From Acidobacteriota bacterium (GTDB taxonomy: Bacteria > Acidobacteriota > Vicinamibacteria > Vicinamibacterales > UBA2999): a DNA stretch of 64,000 bases. Under the pieces are notes generated by a model. It was not told where the DNA came from, did no database searches, and saw nothing but the letters and a program-made list of their open reading frames with translations. Shown here in pieces: positions 57,350 through 64,000 of the stretch (the first letter of the stretch is position 1; each line of letters starts with the position of its first letter). The stretch spans positions 1 to 64,000 of the forward strand of contig JADZCN010000017.1 of assembly GCA_020851565.1 (NCBI GenBank), read 5' to 3'. Position numbers and translations under genes: made by a program.

Positions 57350-58963
57350 ATGATTCGCGCACGACTTGCCGCCACCGCCGCGCTGGCGCTGCTGCTCACC
57401 GCGGGCCCCGCGTTCGCACAGGCCCAGGAGAACGCCAGGCTCACCGCCCAGAAGGCCGACGCCGCGAGGGGCGTGGACGAGCTGGCGAAGATGGCACAGG
57501 AGATGGTGGACTCGGTGTTCAGCTTCGGGGAGCTCGGCTTCCAGGAGGTCGAGACGTCGAAGTACCTCACCGGCATCCTGGAGCAGAACGGCTTCAAGAT
57601 CGAGCGCGGCGTCTCGAAGATCCCCACGGCCTGGGTGGCCCGCTGGGGCTCGGGCAAGCCGGTCATCGCGCTCGGGTCCGACATCGACGGCATCCCGCAG
57701 GCGTCGCAGAAGCCCGGCGTGGCCTACCCGGATCCGATCATCGCCGGCGCACCGGGCCACGGCGAAGGGCACAACACCGGCATGCCGATGCAAATCGTGG
57801 CGGCCCTGGCGGTGAAGCGCATCATGGAGCGCGACAAGCTGCCCGGCACGCTGATGCTGTGGCCGGGCGTGGCCGAGGAGCAGCTGGCCTCGAAGGCGTG
57901 GTACGTGCGCGACGGCATGTTCAAGGACGTGGACGTCACGATCTTCGCGCACGTCGGCAACAACCTCGGCGTGTCGTGGGGCGACAGCGGCGGCAACGGC
58001 ATGATTTCACTCGAGTACACCTTCGAGGGAGAGACGGCGCACAGCGCCGGCGCTCCGTGGCGCGGCCGCTCCGCCCTCGATGCCGTGGAGCTGATGAACG
58101 CGGGCTGGAACTACCGGCGGGAGCACCTGCGCCTCTCGCAGCGCTCGCACTACGTGATTACGAACGGCGGCGACCAGCCCAATGTCGTCCCGCGCAACGC
58201 GAGCGTCTGGTACTACTTCCGCGAGAACGACCAGCCGCACATCCAGGAGCTGTGGGACATCGGCAACAAGATGGCCGAGGGCGCGGCGCTCATGACGAAC
58301 ACGAAGTGGACGTCGCGCATCCTCGGCGCCGCCTACCCGCAGCACATGAACAAGACGGTGGCGGAGGTCGTGTACGAGAACATCAAGAAGGTGGGCCTGC
58401 CCACGTGGAGCGCGGACGACCAGGCGCTGGCGCGCGGCCTGCAGAAGGAACTGGGCAACCCGCGGCAGGAGGGCCTGGCCACCGAGCTCGAGCCGCTGCG
58501 CGGACCCGTGCGGAACGAGGACAACTACGGCGGCGGGTCGGACGACATCGGCGATGTCTCGTGGAACGTGCCCACCGTGACGCTGCGGTACCCCTCGAAC
58601 ATCCCGGGGCTGCCGGGCCACAACTGGTCCAGCGCCATTGCCAGCGCCACGCCCATCGCCCACAAAGGCGTGGTGGCCGGTGCCAAGGTCATGGCGATGT
58701 CGGTGCTCGATCTGATGACTCGCCCGGAGCTGGTCCAGCAGGCGTGGGACTACTTCCGGAACGTCCAGACGAAGGACCGCAAGTACATTCCGCTCATCAA
58801 GCCGGACACGCCGCCGGCGACGCACCTGAACGCCGACATCCTGGCGCGGTACCGCGAGGAGATGAAGAAGTACTACTACGACCCGACGAAGTTCGGGACG
58901 TACCTGGAGCAGCTGGGCATCAAGTACCCGACGCTGCGCCCCGCGGGCAGCCAGCAGCAGTAG
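57350..58963 (+). CDS. Exported M20-family amidohydrolase (AbgB-like)
   Basis: A 537-residue zinc-dependent amidohydrolase with a signal peptide (LAATAALALLLTAGPAFAQA). Metal-site and core motifs include ALGSDIDGIPQASQKPG, the GHGEGHNTGMPMQIVAAL His/Asp region, LWPGVAEEQLASKAWYVRDG with the general-base Glu, and the dimerisation-domain segment SLEYTFEGETAHSAG. This matches aminobenzoyl-glutamate utilisation B-type hydrolases, so it may cleave N-acyl amino acids. A strong GGAGG ribosome-binding sequence precedes the ATG, and TAGAAT at 57309 is a possible -10. The cupin gene follows 8 bp later. Confidence 0.85.
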   Translation: MIRARLAATAALALLLTAGPAFAQAQENARLTAQKADAARGVDELAKMAQEMVDSVFSFGELGFQEVETSKYLTGILEQNGFKIERGVSKIPTAWVARWGSGKPVIALGSDIDGIPQASQKPGVAYPDPIIAGAPGHGEGHNTGMPMQIVAALAVKRIMERDKLPGTLMLWPGVAEEQLASKAWYVRDGMFKDVDVTIFAHVGNNLGVSWGDSGGNGMISLEYTFEGETAHSAGAPWRGRSALDAVELMNAGWNYRREHLRLSQRSHYVITNGGDQPNVVPRNASVWYYFRENDQPHIQELWDIGNKMAEGAALMTNTKWTSRILGAAYPQHMNKTVAEVVYENIKKVGLPTWSADDQALARGLQKELGNPRQEGLATELEPLRGPVRNEDNYGGGSDDIGDVSWNVPTVTLRYPSNIPGLPGHNWSSAIASATPIAHKGVVAGAKVMAMSVLDLMTRPELVQQAWDYFRNVQTKDRKYIPLIKPDTPPATHLNADILARYREEMKKYYYDPTKFGTYLEQLGIKYPTLRPAGSQQQ

Positions 58964-58971
58964 GGGGACCT

Positions 58972-59442
58972 ATGGATCGCAGAGAGATGTTGCAGGCCGG
59001 GCTGGCCGCGCTGTCCGGTGCGGTGGTCGTGGGGGAGAGTGCCGTGGCCGCGGGGGACCACCTGGCGCCGGGCGATGCCGGGGCGCAGGCGAAGCCCCCA
59101 GCCACGCAGTCGAAGCCGCTCGGCGCGCACCCGCTCGGGGCTCCGTTCGAGGGCTGGCAGGGCACTATCCTCGAAGTCACCTACCCGCCAGGCATGGTGG
59201 GCGCGTCGCACCAGCATCCGGGGCCGACCTTCGGCTACGTGGTGCGCGGCCGCATCCGCTGGGCCATCAACGGTGAGCCCGAGAAGATCCTTGGGCCGGG
59301 GCAGTCGTTCTTCGAGCCCATGGGCTCGGTGCACAGCACGTCGGCCAACGCCAGTGATACCGAGCCGGCGACGATTGCCGTGGTCATCCTCGGCAAGGCC
59401 GGCGAGGCGTTGTCGAAGCCCGCGACGCCGCCGGGCAAGTAG
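58972..59442 (+). CDS. Exported cupin-domain protein
   Basis: A 156-residue protein. An N-terminal exported segment (MDRREMLQAGLAALSGAVVV; a twin-Arg-like RR without a clear full Tat motif) leads to one cupin domain: HQHPGPTFGYVVRGRIRWAI with His ligands and EKILGPGQSFFEPMGSVHST. It is 8 bp downstream of the M20 gene and probably co-transcribed. It may bind or modify a small molecule produced by that hydrolase. A hairpin follows the stop. Confidence 0.8.
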   Translation: MDRREMLQAGLAALSGAVVVGESAVAAGDHLAPGDAGAQAKPPATQSKPLGAHPLGAPFEGWQGTILEVTYPPGMVGASHQHPGPTFGYVVRGRIRWAINGEPEKILGPGQSFFEPMGSVHSTSANASDTEPATIAVVILGKAGEALSKPATPPGK

Positions 59443-59449
59443 CCGTCAA

Positions 59450-59487
59450 CGGGAACACGAACGAACTTCGTGCCTTTCGTGTTCCCG
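59450..59487. terminator. Perfect 12-bp hairpin between convergent genes
   Basis: CGGGAACACGAA (59450-59461) and its exact complement TTCGTGTTCCCG (59476-59487) flank a 14-base loop. The hairpin lies between the cupin stop (59442) and the molybdenum hydroxylase stop (59493), suited to terminate both. Confidence 0.75.
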
Positions 59488-59492
59488 TGACC

Positions 59493-61949
59493 CTACAGGT
59501 GGGCCGTCAGCGGCGGGTGCATCCGCCGCCCCTCGGTGATGGACGTCAGCACGATGTCCGCCGTCACCGGCGTGCGCCGGAACGTGTCGTAGCCGATCGC
59601 ATCGCCAATGGCGGCGAGCACGGCGCCAAACCCCGCGCCCACGGGCGGCTCACCGACGCCGCGCGCGCCGATGGGGCCGTCGGGGTCGCGGATGTCGAGC
59701 GCGTCCGAGCGCAGGCCGTCGGGCGGCAGGTCCAGGATGGTCAGCGGCCGCACGTGGTGGAAGCGCCGCGTGACGGGCAGCCCATAGTGCTGGTCGAACG
59801 CCCATCGCTGGGTGAGCGCGTGGCCGATGCCCATGGCCGCGCCGCCCAGCACCTGGCCGGCCAAGCTCCGCGGATTGATCACCTTCCCGACATCGGCGAC
59901 GGCCGTGAAGTCGATGAGGGTGATCGCGCCCGTCTCGATGTCGACTTCGACCTCGGCAAAGCCCACGACGTACGAATGCGTGCTGCCGTCGTGCGGATAG
60001 GTGTCCTTTGCCACACCCATCACGCCCAGCCCCGCCAGCGCGGAAGCTGACGCCCTGGTCATCGGGTGGATGTCTTCCGGCAGCTCATGGCCGTCGAAGG
60101 CGCCGCCGAGCGCAATGGCACGGGTGGCTGCCTGTGCGACGTCCAGGCCGCGCCCGGGCGCGCCCCGGCGGAAGACCCGCGCACCAGCGACGTCGTAGTC
60201 GTCCGGCGTCCCACCGAGATCGCGTGCGGCAATGGCCTGCAGCTTCCGCCTCGCGTCCGTCGCGGCCGCGTGGTACGCCCGCGACATGGCCTGGGTCGTC
60301 TGGCTGCCGTCGGAGGTGCACGTCCACGGCACGTGGTTCCCGGTGTTGCCGAAGACGACGTCCACGCGGTCCCAGGGCATGCCGAGCACGTCTGCGGCCA
60401 CCCGCGCCGTGTCCATCACCGAGTGCGTGCCGTGGTTGCCGATGCCCGACTGCACGTAGAGCCGGCCGTCCGGGCGGATGGTGAGCAGGCCGTCGTATCC
60501 GACGGAGTAGCCGCCGCTGTAGGGACTGACCGCCACGCCAACGCCCCGCCGCTTCGGGCCGCGCCCTTGCCCGCTCCTGGCCTTTCGCGTGGGCCAGTCG
60601 AAGGCCGCCGCGCCGCGGTCCAGCGCCTCGCGCACGAAGGCGCTGGTCACGTAGCTGCGCTGCCCCTTGTCGTCCGCCGGCCCGAACGGCGCCCTGCCGG
60701 CAGGCGCGTTCACACGATGGATGTCCACCTGGTCGATCTTCAGCTCGCGCGCCGCCTTCGCCAGGAGGGGCTCCATGATCGCGTTCTGCTGCATGCCGCC
60801 GGGCGATCGCTGGTAGGTGCGCGGCGGCGTGTTGGTCAGCACCGAGATCCCGCGGAACCGCATGGCCTCCGGCTGGTACGCCAGCGAGCAGATGCTGGCG
60901 GCCGAGTCGTGGTCCCACTGCTTCTCGTACGGCCCGTTGTCCTGGACGATGAAGAGATCGACGGCGGTGAGGCGGCCGTCGGCGCGGAAGCCCGCCTTGA
61001 CGCGGGCGAGCAGCCCCGCGCGCGCCCGGCCGATGAAGAGCTCCTCCTCGCGGCTGATGCGCATCATCACCGGCGCGCCGACCTTCTTCGAGAGCAGCGC
61101 CGGGATGGCCATGCTCTGCGCACCGGGGATCTTGCTGCCGAAGCCGCCGCCGGTGTACTCGCTGATGATCACCACGTCCGAGGGCGGAACGCCAATCCAC
61201 TGCGCCGCCATCTCCACGGTCTGCGCGACGCTCTGCGTGGAACAGTGCAGGTACACCTTGCCGTTCTGCCAGTACGCCATCGCCGAGCGCGTCTCGAGCG
61301 GCATGTGCCCGGACGACTGGGTCATGAAGGTCTCGTCGAGGACGAGCGCGGCATCCTTGAACCCGGCGTCGAGGTCGCCGTACTGCCAGCTGTCGCCGGC
61401 CTCGCCCAGCGGCAGCATCCCGTCCGGCGCCGCGGCGAAATCCTCCGCGGTCCACTTGATGGTCTTCACCTCCTGGCCGACGTAGACATTCCCTTCGAGG
61501 CGCGCGTTCGACCCTCCAGGCCGGAGGCTCTCCAGCGGATCCACCACGAAGGGCAACGGCTCGAGGTCCAGGCGGATGCGGTCGATGGCCTCGGCCGCGG
61601 TGAGCTCGTCCACGGCTGCCACCGCCAGGATGGGCTCGCCCTCATAGACGGGCTCGTCGGTGAGCGCGACCTCCGGCCGCAGGATCACGGCGTCCTCGTG
61701 GCCCTTGACCGACGGCGGCGGCGCGGCGGGCAGGTCGCTGGCGCGGAGGATGGCCTTCACGCCCGGCATGGCCAGCGCGGCGCTCGCGTCCACGGCGCGG
61801 ACGCGGCAGTGCGGGCGCGGGCTGGGGAGCAGCTTGCAGAAGAGCATGCCCTCCGCGCGGAAGTCCTCCGCGTACTTCGCGCGTCCCGTGACCTTCGCGA
61901 CCAGGTCCGCCGTGCTGTAGTTCTGTCCGAGCAGGCTCTCGTCAGCCAT
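59493..61949 (-). CDS. Xanthine dehydrogenase-family molybdopterin-binding subunit
   Basis: An 818-residue large subunit of a molybdenum hydroxylase (XdhA/CoxL type). N-terminal AKYAEDFRAEGMLFCKLLPS and VEMAAQWIGVPPSDVVIISE are typical. Further motifs are YTGGGFGSKIPGAQSMAIPA, MRISREEELFIGRARAGLLA, YQRSPGGMQQNAIMEPLLAK, GNHGTHSVMDTARVAADVLG and the C-terminal RSLAGQVLGGAAMGIGHALT. The FAD- and 2Fe2S-subunit genes, usually adjacent, are not visible. The substrate is unknown. The start at 61949 has an AGGGGGACG upstream. Confidence 0.9.
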   Translation of the reverse strand: MADESLLGQNYSTADLVAKVTGRAKYAEDFRAEGMLFCKLLPSPRPHCRVRAVDASAALAMPGVKAILRASDLPAAPPPSVKGHEDAVILRPEVALTDEPVYEGEPILAVAAVDELTAAEAIDRIRLDLEPLPFVVDPLESLRPGGSNARLEGNVYVGQEVKTIKWTAEDFAAAPDGMLPLGEAGDSWQYGDLDAGFKDAALVLDETFMTQSSGHMPLETRSAMAYWQNGKVYLHCSTQSVAQTVEMAAQWIGVPPSDVVIISEYTGGGFGSKIPGAQSMAIPALLSKKVGAPVMMRISREEELFIGRARAGLLARVKAGFRADGRLTAVDLFIVQDNGPYEKQWDHDSAASICSLAYQPEAMRFRGISVLTNTPPRTYQRSPGGMQQNAIMEPLLAKAARELKIDQVDIHRVNAPAGRAPFGPADDKGQRSYVTSAFVREALDRGAAAFDWPTRKARSGQGRGPKRRGVGVAVSPYSGGYSVGYDGLLTIRPDGRLYVQSGIGNHGTHSVMDTARVAADVLGMPWDRVDVVFGNTGNHVPWTCTSDGSQTTQAMSRAYHAAATDARRKLQAIAARDLGGTPDDYDVAGARVFRRGAPGRGLDVAQAATRAIALGGAFDGHELPEDIHPMTRASASALAGLGVMGVAKDTYPHDGSTHSYVVGFAEVEVDIETGAITLIDFTAVADVGKVINPRSLAGQVLGGAAMGIGHALTQRWAFDQHYGLPVTRRFHHVRPLTILDLPPDGLRSDALDIRDPDGPIGARGVGEPPVGAGFGAVLAAIGDAIGYDTFRRTPVTADIVLTSITEGRRMHPPLTAHL

Positions 61950-62023
61950 GGGCGTCCCCCTGGAAGTGCGGCGTGGGCGAATCTACCACGACGGCGAGAC
62001 GGAGCGCACCGTCTCGCCTCCGT

Positions 62024-63058
62024 TCAGCGGCCCTGCTCGAATCCGGTCAGCACGCTGACCGCGTTCACGCCGATGTCCTCTACCGCGTAGCCGCCTTCCA
62101 TCACGAACAGCGTCGGCAGATCCAGGGCGGCGATGTGCGCGCCAATCCGTGGAAAGTCGTCCGCGCGCAGGCGGAACTTCGAGATCGGGTCGTGCTCGTA
62201 GGTGTCCACGCCGAGCGAGACCACCAGCGTCTCCGGCCTGAAGGCGCGCACCTGGTCGCACGCGTCGGCCAGGGCGGGCCCGTACTCGTCCCACGTGGTC
62301 CCGTGAGGCAGGGGATAGTTGCGCGTGAAGCCGAACCCGGGGCCGGCGCCCAGCTCGTCGGCATAGCCGAGGAAGTACGGGTACTCCACCCGCGGATCGG
62401 CGTGCAGCGAGAGGAACAGCACGTCGCGGCGCTGGTAGAAGATCTCCTGCGTCCCGTTGCCGTGGTGGTAGTCCACGTCCAGGATGGCGACACGCGCGCA
62501 GCCATGATCGCGAAGGTACTGGGCCGCGATGGCGGCATTGTTCAGGTAGCAGTAGCCGCCCATGGCCGCCGAGGCCGCGTGATGCCCCGGGGGGCGGCAC
62601 AACGCAAAGGCGCTGGCGGCGCCGTCGGCGATGACCCGCGCACCGGTGAGGGCGACGTCGGCACTCGTCGTGATCGCCTCCCAGGTGCCGGCGGTGATGG
62701 GCACGCCGGCGTCCAGCGAGTAGTAGCCCAGCTTGCCGTCGATGTACTCCGGCACGCGATCGCCACGCAGGCTGCGAACGGGCCACACCAGCGGCAGCGC
62801 GTCGTGCGTCCGGCCCTCGGCCGTCCACTCGGCCCACGCCGTGGCCAGGAAGTCCACGAACCCATCGTCGTGCACGCGCCGGATGGGGTCCAGGCCGAAC
62901 GCGTCGGGCGCGGCGACATCGCCCAGGCCCACCTCGCGCACGCGCGCGAGCACCATCTCGGCGCGGCGGGGCATCTCGAAACAGGGCAGGAGCTTGCCGT
63001 CGATGAGCTCGGCGTTGCCGTGGTGTCTGTGGTGCAGGTGGGAGTAAATGGTGTTCAT
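62024..63058 (-). CDS. Histone deacetylase-family amidohydrolase, acetylpolyamine-like
   Basis: A 344-residue zinc deacetylase of the arginase-deacetylase fold. Family motifs include LCRPPGHHAASAAMGGYCYL, ILDVDYHHGNGTQEIFY (zinc Asp and His ligands), SLHADPRVEYPYFLGY, SLGVDTYEHDPIS and a C-terminal GGY turn. Its length and the YHHGNGTQEIF context fit acetylpolyamine amidohydrolases, which remove acetyl groups from polyamines. It lies upstream of the molybdenum hydroxylase gene on the same strand (74-bp gap). An amino-acid permease gene sits beyond the palindromic element. Confidence 0.88.
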   Translation of the reverse strand: MNTIYSHLHHRHHGNAELIDGKLLPCFEMPRRAEMVLARVREVGLGDVAAPDAFGLDPIRRVHDDGFVDFLATAWAEWTAEGRTHDALPLVWPVRSLRGDRVPEYIDGKLGYYSLDAGVPITAGTWEAITTSADVALTGARVIADGAASAFALCRPPGHHAASAAMGGYCYLNNAAIAAQYLRDHGCARVAILDVDYHHGNGTQEIFYQRRDVLFLSLHADPRVEYPYFLGYADELGAGPGFGFTRNYPLPHGTTWDEYGPALADACDQVRAFRPETLVVSLGVDTYEHDPISKFRLRADDFPRIGAHIAALDLPTLFVMEGGYAVEDIGVNAVSVLTGFEQGR

Positions 63059-63061
63059 CCG

Positions 63062-63260
63062 TTGGCGCTCATTGAGCGAATGCTGATTGCCGATTGGCGA
63101 TTCATTGGGTGATTAGCGATTGACGCATTGGGCATTCGGATTGCGGCATTGCGTGATTGCATCAACTACCGATTGCTCAATGCCCCGATTGAATACCTCA
63201 TTCAGCGGATCGTCAATCACCCAATGAATCCTCAATCATCAATCAGCAATCGCCAATGGG
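63062..63260. repeat. Palindromic CAATGCC-type element, copy 3
   Basis: Left-arm text includes GATTGCCGATTGGCGATTCA and GATTGACGCATTGGGCATTC; the right arm has CAATCACCCAATGAATCCTC and ends ATCGCCAATGGG. The arms are inverted, with a short core near 63163. The element separates the deacetylase-like gene from the permease, and provides the C-terminal codons and TGA of the permease. Confidence 0.85.
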
Positions 63261-64000
63261 TGCCTCCTCCCCTCCCTCAGCCAGCGGCGGTTTCCGCGTG
63301 AAGCCGCGCGTGAGCCAGGCCAGGTAGAGCGCGCCCGCGGTCAGCCAGCGGAGGCCGATGGTGAGGCTTTCTCCCGAGAGGCTGGTCCACAGCCACGCCG
63401 TGAGAACGCAGCCGATCGCGGGGAGGAGTCCATGGCGAAGCCACCCCGGCTTCCGGCTCCGCACTTCCGGCTCCCGGCCTCCGGATTCCGACTCCCGACT
63501 CCCCGCTCCCGACTCCCGACGCGAGTCCACGAGGTAATGCTTGATCACCGCCAGGTTGACCACCGAGAACGCGACCAGCGCGCCGAAGCTGATCATCGAC
63601 GCCAGCAAACCCAGCGACAGCCACGCCGCAAGCAGCGAGACCCCGGAGACCAGCAGGATGGCCGGCACCGGCGTGCCGAAGCGCGGCGCCAGGCGGCCGA
63701 AGAAGCCGCGCGGCAGCACACCGTCCCGGCCCATCGTGTAGAGGATGCGCGATACCGACGCCTGCGAGGTCAGCGCCGAGCCAAATGCCCCCGCCACATA
63801 GGCGGCGATGAAGAACAGTCCCAGCCATCGGCCCCCTGTGCGCGCCATGAGGTCCAGCGCCGCGGTGTCGGCAAACGTGCACGACGCGTCCACCACCGGC
63901 AGGCAGCGCGGCTCGCGCATCACGAGGTGCCCGACGTAGGCCAGCAGCATGAACAGGACGCCGCCCGTGAGCGTCACCCACAGGATGGCGCGCGGGATGT
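63243..64000 (-). CDS. APC-family amino-acid permease, truncated by the window edge
   Basis: About 252 C-terminal residues of a permease whose 5' part lies beyond 64000. Visible helices include IPRAILWVTLTGGVLFMLLA at the edge, LGLFFIAAYVAGAFGSALTS, AILLVSGVSLLAAWLSLGLL, ISFGALVAFSVVNLAVIKHY and two late helices. A Ser/Glu/Arg-rich loop (RRESGAGSRESESGGREPEV) lies between helices 9 and 10 and looks inserted. The last residues (PIGDC and TGA) lie in the palindromic element. Neighbouring deacetylase-like and hydroxylase genes suggest use of amines or amino acids, but the substrate is not known. Confidence 0.8.
   Translation of the reverse strand, partial: IPRAILWVTLTGGVLFMLLAYVGHLVMREPRCLPVVDASCTFADTAALDLMARTGGRWLGLFFIAAYVAGAFGSALTSQASVSRILYTMGRDGVLPRGFFGRLAPRFGTPVPAILLVSGVSLLAAWLSLGLLASMISFGALVAFSVVNLAVIKHYLVDSRRESGAGSRESESGGREPEVRSRKPGWLRHGLLPAIGCVLTAWLWTSLSGESLTIGLRWLTAGALYLAWLTRGFTRKPPLAEGGEEAPIGDC

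Overview
The window is GC-rich, gene-dense chromosomal DNA from a diderm bacterium. The most likely source is a member of the Acidobacteriota, perhaps of the class Vicinamibacteria. This is inferred from gene content: an ECF sigma factor paired with a TPR-bearing Ser/Thr kinase, a four-gene minor-pilin cluster, many secreted amidohydrolases and peptidases, an Omp85 protein and a phosphate-porin-like protein. No tRNA, rRNA, CRISPR array, complete insertion sequence or prophage was recognised.

Layout. 1-6.2 kb: type IV pilus minor pilins and associated secreted proteins. 6.3-11.4 kb: a secreted kinase-like protein, an RluD-type pseudouridine synthase, an M48 protease, a tandem FKBP and a lipoprotein phosphoesterase. 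11.5-15.5 kb: a STAS-DUF4956 membrane protein, a phospholipase-D-like protein, a porin and a membrane protein. 15.5-22.9 kb: a compact minus-strand run sucA-sucB-ECF sigma-Ser/Thr kinase. 23-30 kb: a DUF4760-like protein, an Omp85 protein with a lipoprotein-sorting-like partner, an amidohydrolase, a ketopantoate-reductase-like enzyme and a TauE exporter with its DUF1634 partner. 30-35.7 kb: an adenine methyltransferase and SNF2 helicase pair resembling DISARM DrmMI/DrmD without the rest of that system. 35.9-40 kb: a CpaE-like ATPase behind a sigma-54 promoter, an Smr protein, QueF, HU, and an NtrC-type regulator whose phosphoacceptor Asp is Glu. 40.1-44.7 kb: lpdA, an acyltransferase E2, lipB and an ECF sigma factor. 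44.7-51 kb: an M28 peptidase, a degenerate malate-dehydrogenase-like protein, an SDR, a threonine-dehydratase-like enzyme, a stand-alone receiver, an MBL hydrolase and an FHA protein. 51-55 kb: a membrane fusion protein and two MacB-type permeases with no ATPase. 55-64 kb: a secreted protein, a truncated nucleotidyltransferase-like remnant, a DapA-family lyase, an M20 amidohydrolase, a cupin, a molybdenum hydroxylase large subunit, an acetylpolyamine-amidohydrolase-like enzyme and a truncated amino-acid permease.

The most striking feature is a set of short, degenerate, text-like tandem repeats (7-, 8-, 9- and 10-bp units, often joined into composite arrays) and three palindromic CAATGCC-type elements of about 200-280 bp. 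They fill many intergenic gaps, supply stop codons to several genes, run up to the start codons of others in place of a Shine-Dalgarno site, and occur in frame inside three proteins as Pro/Ser/Ala linkers. This looks like an active, genome-shaping repeat system and is the main candidate for something undescribed. The orphan helicase-methyltransferase pair and the sigma-54 regulator/CpaE neighbourhood come next.
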